Positions 1-8,476 of a DNA stretch of 64,000 nucleotides are shown piece by piece (the first letter of the stretch is position 1; every line of letters begins with the position of its first letter). The notes below the pieces were generated by a model. The model had not been told where the DNA came from, did not search any database, and worked only from the letters and a program-made list of their open reading frames with translations. The position numbers were made by a program, and so were the translations under genes. Source of the stretch: Sphingomonas sp. (lineage in GTDB: Bacteria; Pseudomonadota; Alphaproteobacteria; Sphingomonadales; Sphingomonadaceae); assembly GCF_019635455.1 (NCBI RefSeq), contig NZ_JAHBZJ010000006.1, forward strand, positions 1 through 64,000, written 5' to 3'.

Positions 1-73
<73 letters not shown>

Positions 74-83
74 ATCACTCGAC

Positions 84-107
84 AAAGCCGCCTTCGGGCG
101 GCTTTTT
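84..107 (+). terminator. intrinsic terminator of the tRNA-fMet gene
   Basis: AAAGCCGCC (84-92), loop TTCG and GGCGGCTTT (97-105) form a perfect stem with the stable UUCG tetraloop, running into five T residues. It lies 11 bases after the tRNA CCA end. Confidence 0.9.
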
Positions 108-158
108 GCGTTTCCGGCGCGCTGGATCGCGGGACGCGGGCGGGCTAACGCGATCGGC

Positions 159-1400
159 ATGCGCCACGACGATAACCTCACCGCCCCCCGCCGGACCTTC
201 GTCACCCATCTCGAATGCGCGATGACGGGCGCGTGCTATGACGCCGACCGGCTCCACGGGCTTTCGCAGGCGGGTCGCCCGCTTCTCGTCCGCTACGACC
301 TTGCGGGCGTGGGCGCGGCGCTGTCGCCCGCGGAACTGGCCGCGCGGCCGGCAGATCTGTGGCGCTACCGCGAATTGCTGCCCGTGCGGAACGCGGCGAA
401 CATCGTCAGCCTGGGTGAAGATGCGACGCCGATCGTCCCGCTTCCCCGCGTCGGTCGGGGTGCCGGCGCGGCGGACCTGTGGGTCAAGGATGAGGGGCGC
501 CTGCCCACCGGTTCGTTCAAGGCGCGTGGCCTGGTCATGGCACTGTCGATGGCGAAGGAGCTTGGCGTCACGACGATCGCGATGCCGACCAACGGCAATG
601 CCGGCGCGGCGGCCGCCGCTTATGCCGCCCGGGCGGGGATTGAGGCGGTGATCTTCTGTCCCGACGACACGCCGGAAATCAACGTGCGTGAGATCGCGGC
701 GCTCGGCGCGCGTGTCTATCGCGTCAACGGGCTGATCGACGATTGCGGCAAGCTGGTCGCGGCGGGGAAGGAGGCGAACGGATGGTTCGACCTCTCGACG
801 CTCAAGGAACCCTATCGGATCGAGGGCAAGAAGACGATGGGCCTCGAACTCGCCGAACAGCTTGGCTGGCAATTGCCCGACATCATCTTTTATCCCACCG
901 GCGGCGGCACCGGCCTGATCGGCATGTGGAAGGCATTTTCCGAGATGGAGGCGCTCGGCTGGATCGGTGCGAAGCGCCCGCGCATGGTGGCGGTGCAGGC
1001 CGAGGGGTGCGCCCCGATCGTGCGCGCCTGGGAAGAGGGCGCGCGCCACGCGACCCGCTGGGAGGATGCGCACACCGTCGCCGCAGGGATCCGCGTGCCA
1101 CAGGCGGTGGGCGATTTCCTCATCCTCGACGCGGTCCGCGAAAGCGGCGGTTTCGCGATGGCGGTTGGCGATGCCGCGATCCTCGAAGCGGTCGAGGATG
1201 CCGCGCGGCTCGACGGCATGCTGCTCTGTCCGGAAGGCGGTGCGACGCTCGCGGCGTGGCGGCGCGCGATCGCCGAGGGCCTGGTTTCGCCCGACGAACG
1301 CGCGCTTCTGTTCAATTGCGCCACCGGCCTCAAATATCCGATGGAGGATCGCTCGCGCCTGCTCGACCGGCACGCACCAATCGATTTCGCCGCGCTTTAA
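159..1400 (+). CDS. threonine synthase-like PLP enzyme
   Basis: A 413-residue fold-type II PLP enzyme. The N-terminus carries a HLECAMTGACYDAD segment like the short Cys-containing leader of class I threonine synthases. The PLP lysine is K121 in TGSFKARG. The phosphate-binding glycine loop is PTGGGTGLIGMW, near residue 247, and the substrate-side PTNGNAGAA segment follows the lysine. The family converts O-phosphohomoserine to threonine. A second, class II ThrC is common in this group and may be the main biosynthetic enzyme, so a related lyase activity is possible. The ATG at 159 is the only start that keeps the Cys leader. Its TAA stop interlocks with the TAA of the convergent permease gene. 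Confidence 0.8.
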   Translation: MRHDDNLTAPRRTFVTHLECAMTGACYDADRLHGLSQAGRPLLVRYDLAGVGAALSPAELAARPADLWRYRELLPVRNAANIVSLGEDATPIVPLPRVGRGAGAADLWVKDEGRLPTGSFKARGLVMALSMAKELGVTTIAMPTNGNAGAAAAAYAARAGIEAVIFCPDDTPEINVREIAALGARVYRVNGLIDDCGKLVAAGKEANGWFDLSTLKEPYRIEGKKTMGLELAEQLGWQLPDIIFYPTGGGTGLIGMWKAFSEMEALGWIGAKRPRMVAVQAEGCAPIVRAWEEGARHATRWEDAHTVAAGIRVPQAVGDFLILDAVRESGGFAMAVGDAAILEAVEDAARLDGMLLCPEGGATLAAWRRAIAEGLVSPDERALLFNCATGLKYPMEDRSRLLDRHAPIDFAAL

Positions 1401-2884
1401 CGCGCGTCCTTCACCCACAACATCGCGATCGCGGCGGCAACCAATGTGGCCGCGGCAAAGGCCATGGTCCAGATCGGCTCCTGCGGGAAGAAGTGCTTCA
1501 TGATCGATCCCATCACCGTCGCGACGAGCAGTTGCGGCACGACGATGAAGACGTTGAACAGCCCCATGTAAACGCCCAGCTTCGCCTGGGGCAGGCTGGA
1601 GGCGAGGATGGCATAGGGCATGGCCAGGATCGACGCCCAGGCGATTCCGACGCCGATCTCGCTGACGATCAGCCAGTGTGGATCATGGATGACGAAGAAG
1701 CTGCCATAGCCCGCCGCACCGCACAGCAGGCCGACGATATGCGTGCGCGCCTTGCCGATGCGCGCGGAGAGGAGCGGGAGCAGCGTCAACGCGGCGACGG
1801 CGGCGACCCCGTTATAGACGGTGAACAGCACCCCGACCCAGTTCGCCCCCTCCTGAAAGCGCGGATCGCTCGCGTCCGCCGCGCCGTAAAAATATTGGGC
1901 GACCACCGGGGTCGTGTTGATCCACATGATGAACAGCGCCGACCAGCTGAAGAACTGGGCGACGGCGAGCCGCTTCATCAGCGTCGGCATGCCGGAAAAA
2001 TCGCCGACGATGTGGCTCAGCATGTTGGCCGTCCGCCCGCTCCGCGCCAGCCCACGGGCGGTCAGGCTGGCAATGCCATAGGCCGCCAGCAGGCCGCCGA
2101 GCAGATACATCTCCTTCTCAAGGTCCAGCCACAGGACAAGAAGGGTGACCGCCAGGCCCCCGCCGATCCAGGCAAGCCCGCCGACCGGTCCGCGTGTCGC
2201 CAGCGCCCGCATCGCCGCGCCGCCGTCATCGGCCTCGCGCCCGTCGAACGCCGCCATTTCGTCCGGCGCATATTCGCGGGTCGATACCACCGTCCACAAC
2301 ACGGCGAGGAACAGCGCGCCGCCGCCGAACCAGAAGGCATAGCGGACCGTATCCGGAATGGTCCCGACCGGTGCCGCGTTCGACACGCCCAGATGTTCGA
2401 GCGCCCATGGAAAGATCGATCCGACCACCGCGCCCGCGCCGATGAACGCGGTTTGCACCGCATAGCCGGCGCTGTGCTGGTCCTTGCGCAGCATGTCGCC
2501 GACAAAGGCGCGGAACGGCTCCATCGAAATGTTGAGCGACGCGTCGAGCAGCCAGAGCATTATCGCGGCAAAGAGCAGGACATGCGCCAGCGGCATCGCG
2601 AACAGCGCAAGTGCGGCCAGAATCGCCCCGGCCAGGAAATAGGGCCGTCGTCGCCCCAGCCGGCCCAGCCACGTGCGGTCGCTCATATGGCCGATCACCG
2701 GCTGGATCAAAAGGCCGGTCAGCGGCGCGGCGATCCACAGCGCGGGCAGATTGTCGATCTCGGTCCCCAGCGACTGGAAGATGCGACTCATATTGGCGTT
2801 TTGCAGGGCAAAGCCGATCTGGATGCCGAAGAATCCGAACGAGATGTTCCACAGGCCGGCAAGGCCCTGGCGCGGTTTTTCCAT
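1397..2884 (-). CDS. MFS sugar permease of the maltodextrin locus (GPH/SLC45-like)
   Basis: A 495-residue, twelve-helix major facilitator. The N-terminal NISFGFFGIQIGFALQNANM and the GHMSDRTWLGRLGRRRPY loop between helices 2 and 3 are typical of the sucrose/maltose MFS group found beside LacI regulators in Caulobacter, Xanthomonas and sphingomonads. Role by inference: import of maltose or maltodextrins from the periplasm across the inner membrane. The ATG at 2884 was chosen over one 39 bases upstream because GAGGA sits at the right distance. It is 20 bases downstream of the lacI-type gene on the same strand, so they are probably one transcript. Substrate not proven. Confidence 0.85.
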   Translation of the reverse strand: MEKPRQGLAGLWNISFGFFGIQIGFALQNANMSRIFQSLGTEIDNLPALWIAAPLTGLLIQPVIGHMSDRTWLGRLGRRRPYFLAGAILAALALFAMPLAHVLLFAAIMLWLLDASLNISMEPFRAFVGDMLRKDQHSAGYAVQTAFIGAGAVVGSIFPWALEHLGVSNAAPVGTIPDTVRYAFWFGGGALFLAVLWTVVSTREYAPDEMAAFDGREADDGGAAMRALATRGPVGGLAWIGGGLAVTLLVLWLDLEKEMYLLGGLLAAYGIASLTARGLARSGRTANMLSHIVGDFSGMPTLMKRLAVAQFFSWSALFIMWINTTPVVAQYFYGAADASDPRFQEGANWVGVLFTVYNGVAAVAALTLLPLLSARIGKARTHIVGLLCGAAGYGSFFVIHDPHWLIVSEIGVGIAWASILAMPYAILASSLPQAKLGVYMGLFNVFIVVPQLLVATVMGSIMKHFFPQEPIWTMAFAAATLVAAAIAMLWVKDAR

Positions 2885-2904
2885 GTAAGTTCCTCGGTTC
2901 GGGT

Positions 2905-3933
2905 TCAGGCGGGCGCGCCGCACGATCGACGCACGATCAGGCGCGCGGGCAACAGGATGTCATGGACCCGCTCTTCGCGGATGCGGCCGAGCAGCGTTTC
3001 GACAAGCGTGCGGCCGGCCGCGCGCGTATCCTGCATGACCGTGGTGAGCGGTGGGTTGGTGAAGCTCGCCGGGGCGATATCGTCGAAGCCGACCACCGCG
3101 ACATCCTCGGGTACGCGGCGCCCGCTCGCGCTGAGCGCGCGCATCGCGCCGATCGCGATCAGGTCGCTCGCCGCCAGGATCGCGTCGAAGGTTTCGCCGC
3201 TCGCGATCAACGCTTTGGCAGCGGCGGCGCCGGCTTCTTCCGATGTGATCGCGTCGAACAGCAGCCGCGCGCGCGGAATGATCCCCGCTTCCTTCAGGGC
3301 GGCGACATGGCCGCGATAGCGGTCGTGAAATTCGGGATAGTGGCTCGATGCGGTGCCGAGAAAGGCAATGTTGCGCCGGCCGAGGCCGATCAGGTGCCGG
3401 GTCGCCTCGCGCCCGCCACCATGATTGTCGCATCCCACCGTCAGGCCGATCCGCTCCGACTGGACCGACCCCCAGCGCACGAAATGCGTCCCCTGCGCGA
3501 TCAGTTCGGCCAGCTTCCCCCGATACAGCTCATAATCGCCATAGCCGAGCAGGATCAGCCCGTCCGCACGGCGCGAATCCTCATATTCCTGATGCCAGTC
3601 GCTGCCCAGCTGCTGGAACGATACCAGCATGTCCTGCCCGTGATCGGCACAGGCGCGCATGATCGACCCCAGCATCGACAGGAAGAAGGGGTTGATCGCG
3701 CTGTCGTCCGTCGTCTCGTCCTGAAAGATCAGCACGGCGAGCGTTTCGGCATGGCGGCTGCGCAGGTTCGACGCCGCCTTGTCGACCCGGTAATTCAGCC
3801 GCTGGGCGATCGCCTCGATCCGTTTGCGCGTGGCTTCGTTCACGCCCGGGCCGCCGCGCAGCGCGCGCGATACGGTCGGCTGGGACACGCCGGCCAGATG
3901 GGCGATATCGAATGAAGTCGGCTTGCGCTGCAT
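2905..3933 (-). CDS. LacI-family transcriptional regulator of the maltodextrin locus
   Basis: 342 residues, the usual LacI length. The helix-turn-helix is DIAHLAGVSQPTVSRAL near residues 9-25, followed by the hinge helix region (NYRVDKAASNLRS). A periplasmic-binding-protein-like sugar domain follows, with FDAILAASDLIAIGAMRAL and VAVVGFDDI, both family signatures. It is first in an operon with the sugar permease and is divergent from the TonB-dependent receptor and glycosidase genes, so it very likely represses both sides in response to maltose or a maltodextrin. The palindrome GAATACGTATTC at 4053-4064 in the shared promoter is the candidate operator. Confidence 0.92.
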   Translation of the reverse strand: MQRKPTSFDIAHLAGVSQPTVSRALRGGPGVNEATRKRIEAIAQRLNYRVDKAASNLRSRHAETLAVLIFQDETTDDSAINPFFLSMLGSIMRACADHGQDMLVSFQQLGSDWHQEYEDSRRADGLILLGYGDYELYRGKLAELIAQGTHFVRWGSVQSERIGLTVGCDNHGGGREATRHLIGLGRRNIAFLGTASSHYPEFHDRYRGHVAALKEAGIIPRARLLFDAITSEEAGAAAAKALIASGETFDAILAASDLIAIGAMRALSASGRRVPEDVAVVGFDDIAPASFTNPPLTTVMQDTRAAGRTLVETLLGRIREERVHDILLPARLIVRRSCGAPA

Positions 3934-4018
3934 GGCCCGGCGTTCGTCCTCCCGTCCGCGAATGTTTCCCCCGCTGGACCATCCCGGACTTCACTCCACT
4001 TCGCCTTCCGCGTCAATG

Positions 4019-4064
4019 TTGCGCACGGGCCACGCTTTGGGCGTGCGCCAATGAATACGTATTC
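4019..4064. promoter_or_regulatory. candidate LacI operator in the divergent promoter
   Basis: GAATACGTATTC at 4053-4064 is a perfect 12-bp palindrome with a central CG, the layout expected of LacI-family operators. Just upstream, TTGCGCAC (4019-4026) and GTGCGCCAA (4042-4050) form a second inverted repeat. Both lie between the lacI-type start (3933) and the receptor start (4166). Assignment to this LacI protein is inference from position. Confidence 0.6.
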
Positions 4065-4165
4065 GGGTCGCTGGCGATCCGGCGCGGTTGCGGGGATTAG
4101 GGCGGCAAGGCGCCGCGTCCGGCGCACATATCCGGCGATCATCCAGCCGGGACTGGGGAGGATTT

Positions 4166-6889
4166 ATGCGTCGATTGACCCGTGGCGGCCGTGCCGCCAT
4201 TTTCCATTTCGCGACCAGCGGCAGCGCGATCGCCGCGTGTCTGGTCCTTGCCGCGCCGGCAATGGCGCAGGACGCGCCGGCCCCTGCCGATGACGGCATG
4301 GCGGCGCAGGACAACGGCATCGTCGTCACCGGATTCCGCGCCGCGCTGGAAAGCGCGGTCAGCACCAAGAAGCGCGCCGACCAGATCGTCGAGTCCGTCT
4401 CCGCCGAGGATATCGGCAAGCTGCCGGACGCATCGATCGCCGAATCGATCGCGCGCCTGCCGGGCCTGTCGTCGCAGCGGGTCGCGGGACGCGATTCGGT
4501 GATCTCGGTCCGTGGCTTCGGTCCCGATTTCGCGACCACCACGCTCAACGGCCGGCTCCAGACCTCGACCAACGACGCGCGCGCGGTCGAATTCGACCAG
4601 TTCCCGGCCGAAGTCGTCAATGGCGTCGATATCTACAAGTCGCCCAAGGCGTCGCTGGTCGGCCAGGGCCTCGCCGGGTCGGTCGATATCCGCACGATCC
4701 GCCCGCTCAGCGTGTCGAAGAACGTGTTCGCGGTCGGCGCGAAGGGCATCTATGTCGATAATGGCAAGCTGAACCCCGGCTCGCACGACTTCGGCTATCG
4801 CCTGAACGCGACCTATATCGGCAAGTTCATGGACGACCGGCTCGGGATCGCGATCTCGGCGGCCTATCTCAACGAGCCGTATCAGGAAAAGGACGAGCGC
4901 TCCTGGGGCTATCCGGGCAGCGGCACCGCCGCCGACCCCTATGTGATCGGTGGTCTGGAGAGCAACAACATCTCCACCGATCTCAAGCGGCTGGGCCTGA
5001 CCGGTACGCTGCAATATGAGTTCACGCCGAACCTGACGCTGACGATCGACGGCTTCTATTCGAACTTCAAGGACAGCCAGACCAAGCGCGGCGTCGAGAT
5101 TCCGCTCGCCTGGGGCGGCGCGGCGCTGTCCAACGCGACGGTGCAGAACGGCGTCGTCACCGCCGGCACCTTCGCCAACGTCCCCTCGGTCGTGAACAAC
5201 AAGGCGTATGACAAGAATGCCGACCTTTATTCGGTCGGCGGCAATCTGGCGTGGAAGGGCGACAGCGGCTGGGGCGCGATGGTCGATATCGGCTGGTCGC
5301 GCACCGACCGCGTCGAAACCGAGATTCAGACCAATGCCGGCACCGGCCCGGGCGCGGCGGGCGCGAACGACACGATCGCCTTTACCCAGGGTCCGGACGG
5401 CATCTTCGTCACCAGCCACCAGATCGATTATTCCAATACCGGCCAGATCTTCATCACCGATCCCAATGGCTGGGGCGGTGGTGCGCCCGGTGGGCGTCAG
5501 CACGGCTATCTCAACAACCGCACCGTCGATGACGAAATCCTGCAATTCTCGGGCGAGGTCAGCCGCGAGTTCGAAGGCGCGCCGGTCAGCGCGCTGCACT
5601 TCGGCGGCAGCTATGTCAGCCGCGACAAGTCGCTGACCCCCGACGAATATTATCTGCGCATCGCCGGCACGGCGTTGCAGGCGGCGGTTCCCCAGCAATA
5701 TCTGCTCTCGCCGATCACCAGCTGGGTCGGCCTGGGCAAGGTGCTCAGCTACGACATGCGCGGCATGCTGGCGGGCGGGTTCTTCGACCGCGTGGCGAAC
5801 ACCAGTGAGGGCGTTCGCGCCAAGGCGTTCCAGCTGAGCGAGGATGTCGCGTCCGTCTATGCGATGGCCGACCTTCAGGGGACGTTCGGCGGCGGCACCA
5901 TCTCGGGCAATATCGGCGTCCGTGCGGAGCATACCGACCAGACCTCGGACGGCTTCATCGTCACCGCGGCGAACGGCATTCAGCCCTATTCGGACGGTGC
6001 GAAATTCTGGGACGTGCTGCCCAGCGCCAACGTCTCGTTCCGCTGGGATTCGGGCTTCGTCGTGCGGCTCGCCGCCGCGCGGGAGATCATGCGCCCGCGC
6101 ATGGACGATATGGCGGCGAAGTTCAGCTATGGCTACGACACCAATCTCGGCATCATTTCGGGAAGCAGCGGCAACCCGCGCCTGCGCCCCTATCGTGCGC
6201 TGGCGTTCGACCTGAGCCTCGAAAAATACTGGGGCAACAAGGGCTATGTCGCCGCCCAGTTCTTTTACAAGGCGCTGGATTCCTTCGTCTATCAGGCACA
6301 GGCGCCCTATGACTGGAGCGGCTTCCCTAATCCGGGCGTTCCCGGCGGCGGGCCGGTCACCAACCTTCAGGGCGTGATCACCTTCCCGATCAACGGCAAG
6401 GGCGGCACGATCTATGGCGTCGAAGTCGCCGGCACGCTGCCGTTCGAAACCTTCGTCTCCGCGCTCGACGGGTTCGGGATCACCGGCGGCGTCAGCTACA
6501 CGATCCCCGAAGTCGCGCCCAGCCCGGGTGCGGATCCGGAGGATATTCCCGGCTATTCGCGCTGGGTGGCGAACGGCACCGCCTATTTCGAGAAATGGGG
6601 CCTGAACGTGCGCGGCTCGATCCGCTACCGCTCGACCTATCGCGGCGATTTCACCACTTTCGACGGCAATCCGGATCGTCGTCGGGTGCGTGGCGAAACG
6701 CTGTTCGACGCGCAGATCGGTTATGATTTCCAGCCGGGTAGCGCGCTCGAAGGGCTGTCGGTGTTCGTCCAGGGGCAGAACCTCACCAACGAGCCGTTCG
6801 TGTCCTATGACAAGAACAACCCGGTGACGGTGCTGAACTATCAGACCTTCGGGCGCCGCTTCTACCTGGGCGCGACCTACAAGTTCTGA
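4166..6889 (+). CDS. TonB-dependent receptor, probable maltodextrin transporter
   Basis: A 907-residue outer-membrane receptor. A Sec signal peptide (about 1-35, ending APAMAQ) is followed by a TonB box (NGIVVTGF) and a plug domain with SISARLPGLSSQ-like sequence and ISVRGFGPDF. The C-terminal barrel ends in the aromatic FYLGATYKF. The conserved blocks IGKLPDASIAESIARLPG and EVVNGVDIYKSP mark the Xanthomonas/Caulobacter TonB subfamily to which the Caulobacter maltose receptor MalA belongs. The ATG at 4166 has a GGGGAGG site nine bases upstream; an earlier ATG at 4088 lacks a signal peptide. Downstream halogenase and glycosidases make it the uptake step for starch fragments. Confidence 0.9.
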   Translation: MRRLTRGGRAAIFHFATSGSAIAACLVLAAPAMAQDAPAPADDGMAAQDNGIVVTGFRAALESAVSTKKRADQIVESVSAEDIGKLPDASIAESIARLPGLSSQRVAGRDSVISVRGFGPDFATTTLNGRLQTSTNDARAVEFDQFPAEVVNGVDIYKSPKASLVGQGLAGSVDIRTIRPLSVSKNVFAVGAKGIYVDNGKLNPGSHDFGYRLNATYIGKFMDDRLGIAISAAYLNEPYQEKDERSWGYPGSGTAADPYVIGGLESNNISTDLKRLGLTGTLQYEFTPNLTLTIDGFYSNFKDSQTKRGVEIPLAWGGAALSNATVQNGVVTAGTFANVPSVVNNKAYDKNADLYSVGGNLAWKGDSGWGAMVDIGWSRTDRVETEIQTNAGTGPGAAGANDTIAFTQGPDGIFVTSHQIDYSNTGQIFITDPNGWGGGAPGGRQHGYLNNRTVDDEILQFSGEVSREFEGAPVSALHFGGSYVSRDKSLTPDEYYLRIAGTALQAAVPQQYLLSPITSWVGLGKVLSYDMRGMLAGGFFDRVANTSEGVRAKAFQLSEDVASVYAMADLQGTFGGGTISGNIGVRAEHTDQTSDGFIVTAANGIQPYSDGAKFWDVLPSANVSFRWDSGFVVRLAAAREIMRPRMDDMAAKFSYGYDTNLGIISGSSGNPRLRPYRALAFDLSLEKYWGNKGYVAAQFFYKALDSFVYQAQAPYDWSGFPNPGVPGGGPVTNLQGVITFPINGKGGTIYGVEVAGTLPFETFVSALDGFGITGGVSYTIPEVAPSPGADPEDIPGYSRWVANGTAYFEKWGLNVRGSIRYRSTYRGDFTTFDGNPDRRRVRGETLFDAQIGYDFQPGSALEGLSVFVQGQNLTNEPFVSYDKNNPVTVLNYQTFGRRFYLGATYKF

Positions 6890-6897
6890 TGCTCCTC

Positions 6898-6934
6898 GTG
6901 GCTCCCGCTGCGCTATCGTCGCAGCGGGAGCCGC
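6898..6934. other. strong intergenic hairpin between receptor and halogenase
   Basis: GGCTCCCGCTGCG (6900-6912) and CGCAGCGGGAGCC (6920-6932) pair perfectly over 13 bp with a 7-base loop. One G:T and one G:C pair extend the stem outward. No T-run follows, so it is not a standard terminator. It begins nine bases after the receptor stop and may stabilise the receptor mRNA 3' end or reduce read-through to the enzymes. Confidence 0.65.
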
Positions 6935-6964
6935 CCCCGACGGCTCGAGCAGCGGGACAGGATC

Positions 6965-8476
6965 ATGACGCCAAGCAACCGCATCATCGTCGTCGGCGGC
7001 GGCACCGCGGGCTGGATGACGGCGGCGGCACTCGCGCGCTTCTGCCATCCGGCGCGCACCGTCACGCTGGTCGAATCGGATGCGATCGGGACGGTCGGCG
7101 TCGGCGAGGCGACGATCCCCGCGATCCGCAATTTCAACAACGCGCTCGGTATCGACGAGGCCGCGTTCCTGGCCGCGACCGGCGGCACCTACAAGCTCGG
7201 CATCGCGTTCGAGGGGTGGGGCGCCCCTGACGAGGCCTATATGCACGCGTTCGGCGTGGTGGGGCGCGGGCTGGGCCTGCTGCCCTTTCACCATTACTGG
7301 CTTCGCGCGCGCGCGGATGGCCTGGCCAAGCCGCTCGGCCACTATGTCTTCAACACGGTGGCGTGCGGTGCCAATCGGTTTGCGCATATCGATCGTGCGG
7401 ATGACAGCCCGCTTCCCCCGGTCCCCTATGCCTTTCATTTCGATGCCGGGCTGTACGCGAAATTCCTGCGCGGCTTTGCGGAGGCGCGCGGCGTCATCCG
7501 GGTCGAGGGGCGGATCGATCATGCCGAACGCAGCGCGACCGGCGACATCGCGGCGGTCGTACTGGACGGCGGAACGCGGGTCGCGGGCGATCTGTTCATC
7601 GACTGTTCGGGATTTGGCGGGCTGCTCATCGAACGCGAGATGCAGGCCGGGTTCGAGGACTGGAGCCACTGGCTGCCCTGCGACCGCGCGGTCGCGGTGC
7701 CGTGCGAAAGCGTCGCGCCGCTGGTCCCCTATACCCGCTCGATCGCGCGCAGGGGCGGCTGGCAGTGGCGGATACCGTTGCAGCACCGGATCGGCAACGG
7801 CCATGTCTTTTCGTCGGCACATCTGAGCGAGGACGAGGCGACGGCGACGCTGCTCGCCAATCTCGACGGGGCGCCGACCGCCGAACCCCGGACGTTGCGG
7901 TTCAGCACCGGGAAGCGGCGGCGGGCGTTTGTCGGCAATGTCGTCGCGATCGGCCTGTCGTCCGGCTTTCTGGAGCCGCTCGAATCGACAAGCATCCATC
8001 TCATCCAGACCGGAGTGAACCGGCTGCTCGACCTGCTGCCTGCCGGCCCGGTCAGCGCGGCGACGCGCGACGAATATAACCGCCAGTTCGATGCCGAAAT
8101 GGCGTCGATCCGCGATTTCATCATCCTCCATTATCACGCCAATGGCCGGATCGGCGAGCCGCTCTGGGATCAGGTCCGTGCCATGCCGATCCCCGACAGC
8201 CTGACCGAACGTCTCGACCTGTTTCGCGCGGAGGGGCGCATCTTTCGCCGCGGCGACGAGCTGTTCGACGTTCCCGGATGGGTGCAGGTGATGATCGGCC
8301 AGGGGGTGATCCCCCGGCACTGGCACCCGATCGCCGATCAGGCCTCTCCGGAAAGCCTGCGCACGTTCCTCGACACGATCGAGGGCGCGTACCTCAAGGA
8401 TGCCGGGCGGCTGCCCGAACATGCCGCCTATATCGCCCGCTTCGCCCCCATGCCCCCGCAGCAGGAGCCCGTATGA
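6965..8476 (+). CDS. flavin-dependent tryptophan/indole halogenase family protein
   Basis: 503 residues, the usual length for the family. It has the FAD motif VVGGGTAGW (9-17), the catalytic lysine region GGTYKLGIAFEGW with K77, the diagnostic WQWRIP (266-271, family WxWxIP), and EPLESTSIH with E340 matching the glutamate that assists halogenation. These features separate it from ordinary flavin monooxygenases. Relatives sit beside TonB-dependent receptors in Caulobacterales, sphingomonads and Xanthomonas; some characterised ones halogenate free indole rather than tryptophan. Its role in a starch locus is unknown. It lies 75 bases after the receptor and overlaps the amylase start, so it is co-transcribed. 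The partner flavin reductase is not in the window. Confidence 0.9.
   Translation: MTPSNRIIVVGGGTAGWMTAAALARFCHPARTVTLVESDAIGTVGVGEATIPAIRNFNNALGIDEAAFLAATGGTYKLGIAFEGWGAPDEAYMHAFGVVGRGLGLLPFHHYWLRARADGLAKPLGHYVFNTVACGANRFAHIDRADDSPLPPVPYAFHFDAGLYAKFLRGFAEARGVIRVEGRIDHAERSATGDIAAVVLDGGTRVAGDLFIDCSGFGGLLIEREMQAGFEDWSHWLPCDRAVAVPCESVAPLVPYTRSIARRGGWQWRIPLQHRIGNGHVFSSAHLSEDEATATLLANLDGAPTAEPRTLRFSTGKRRRAFVGNVVAIGLSSGFLEPLESTSIHLIQTGVNRLLDLLPAGPVSAATRDEYNRQFDAEMASIRDFIILHYHANGRIGEPLWDQVRAMPIPDSLTERLDLFRAEGRIFRRGDELFDVPGWVQVMIGQGVIPRHWHPIADQASPESLRTFLDTIEGAYLKDAGRLPEHAAYIARFAPMPPQQEPV

Noticed and set aside
743..3319. An 858-codon plus-strand frame across threonine synthase, permease and regulator
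   Set aside because: It crosses three clear genes in other frames, and its product is low-complexity and rich in Arg, His and Gln.
6889..7230. A 113-codon frame between the receptor and halogenase
   Set aside because: It overlaps the halogenase start in another frame; the gap itself is better explained by the hairpin.
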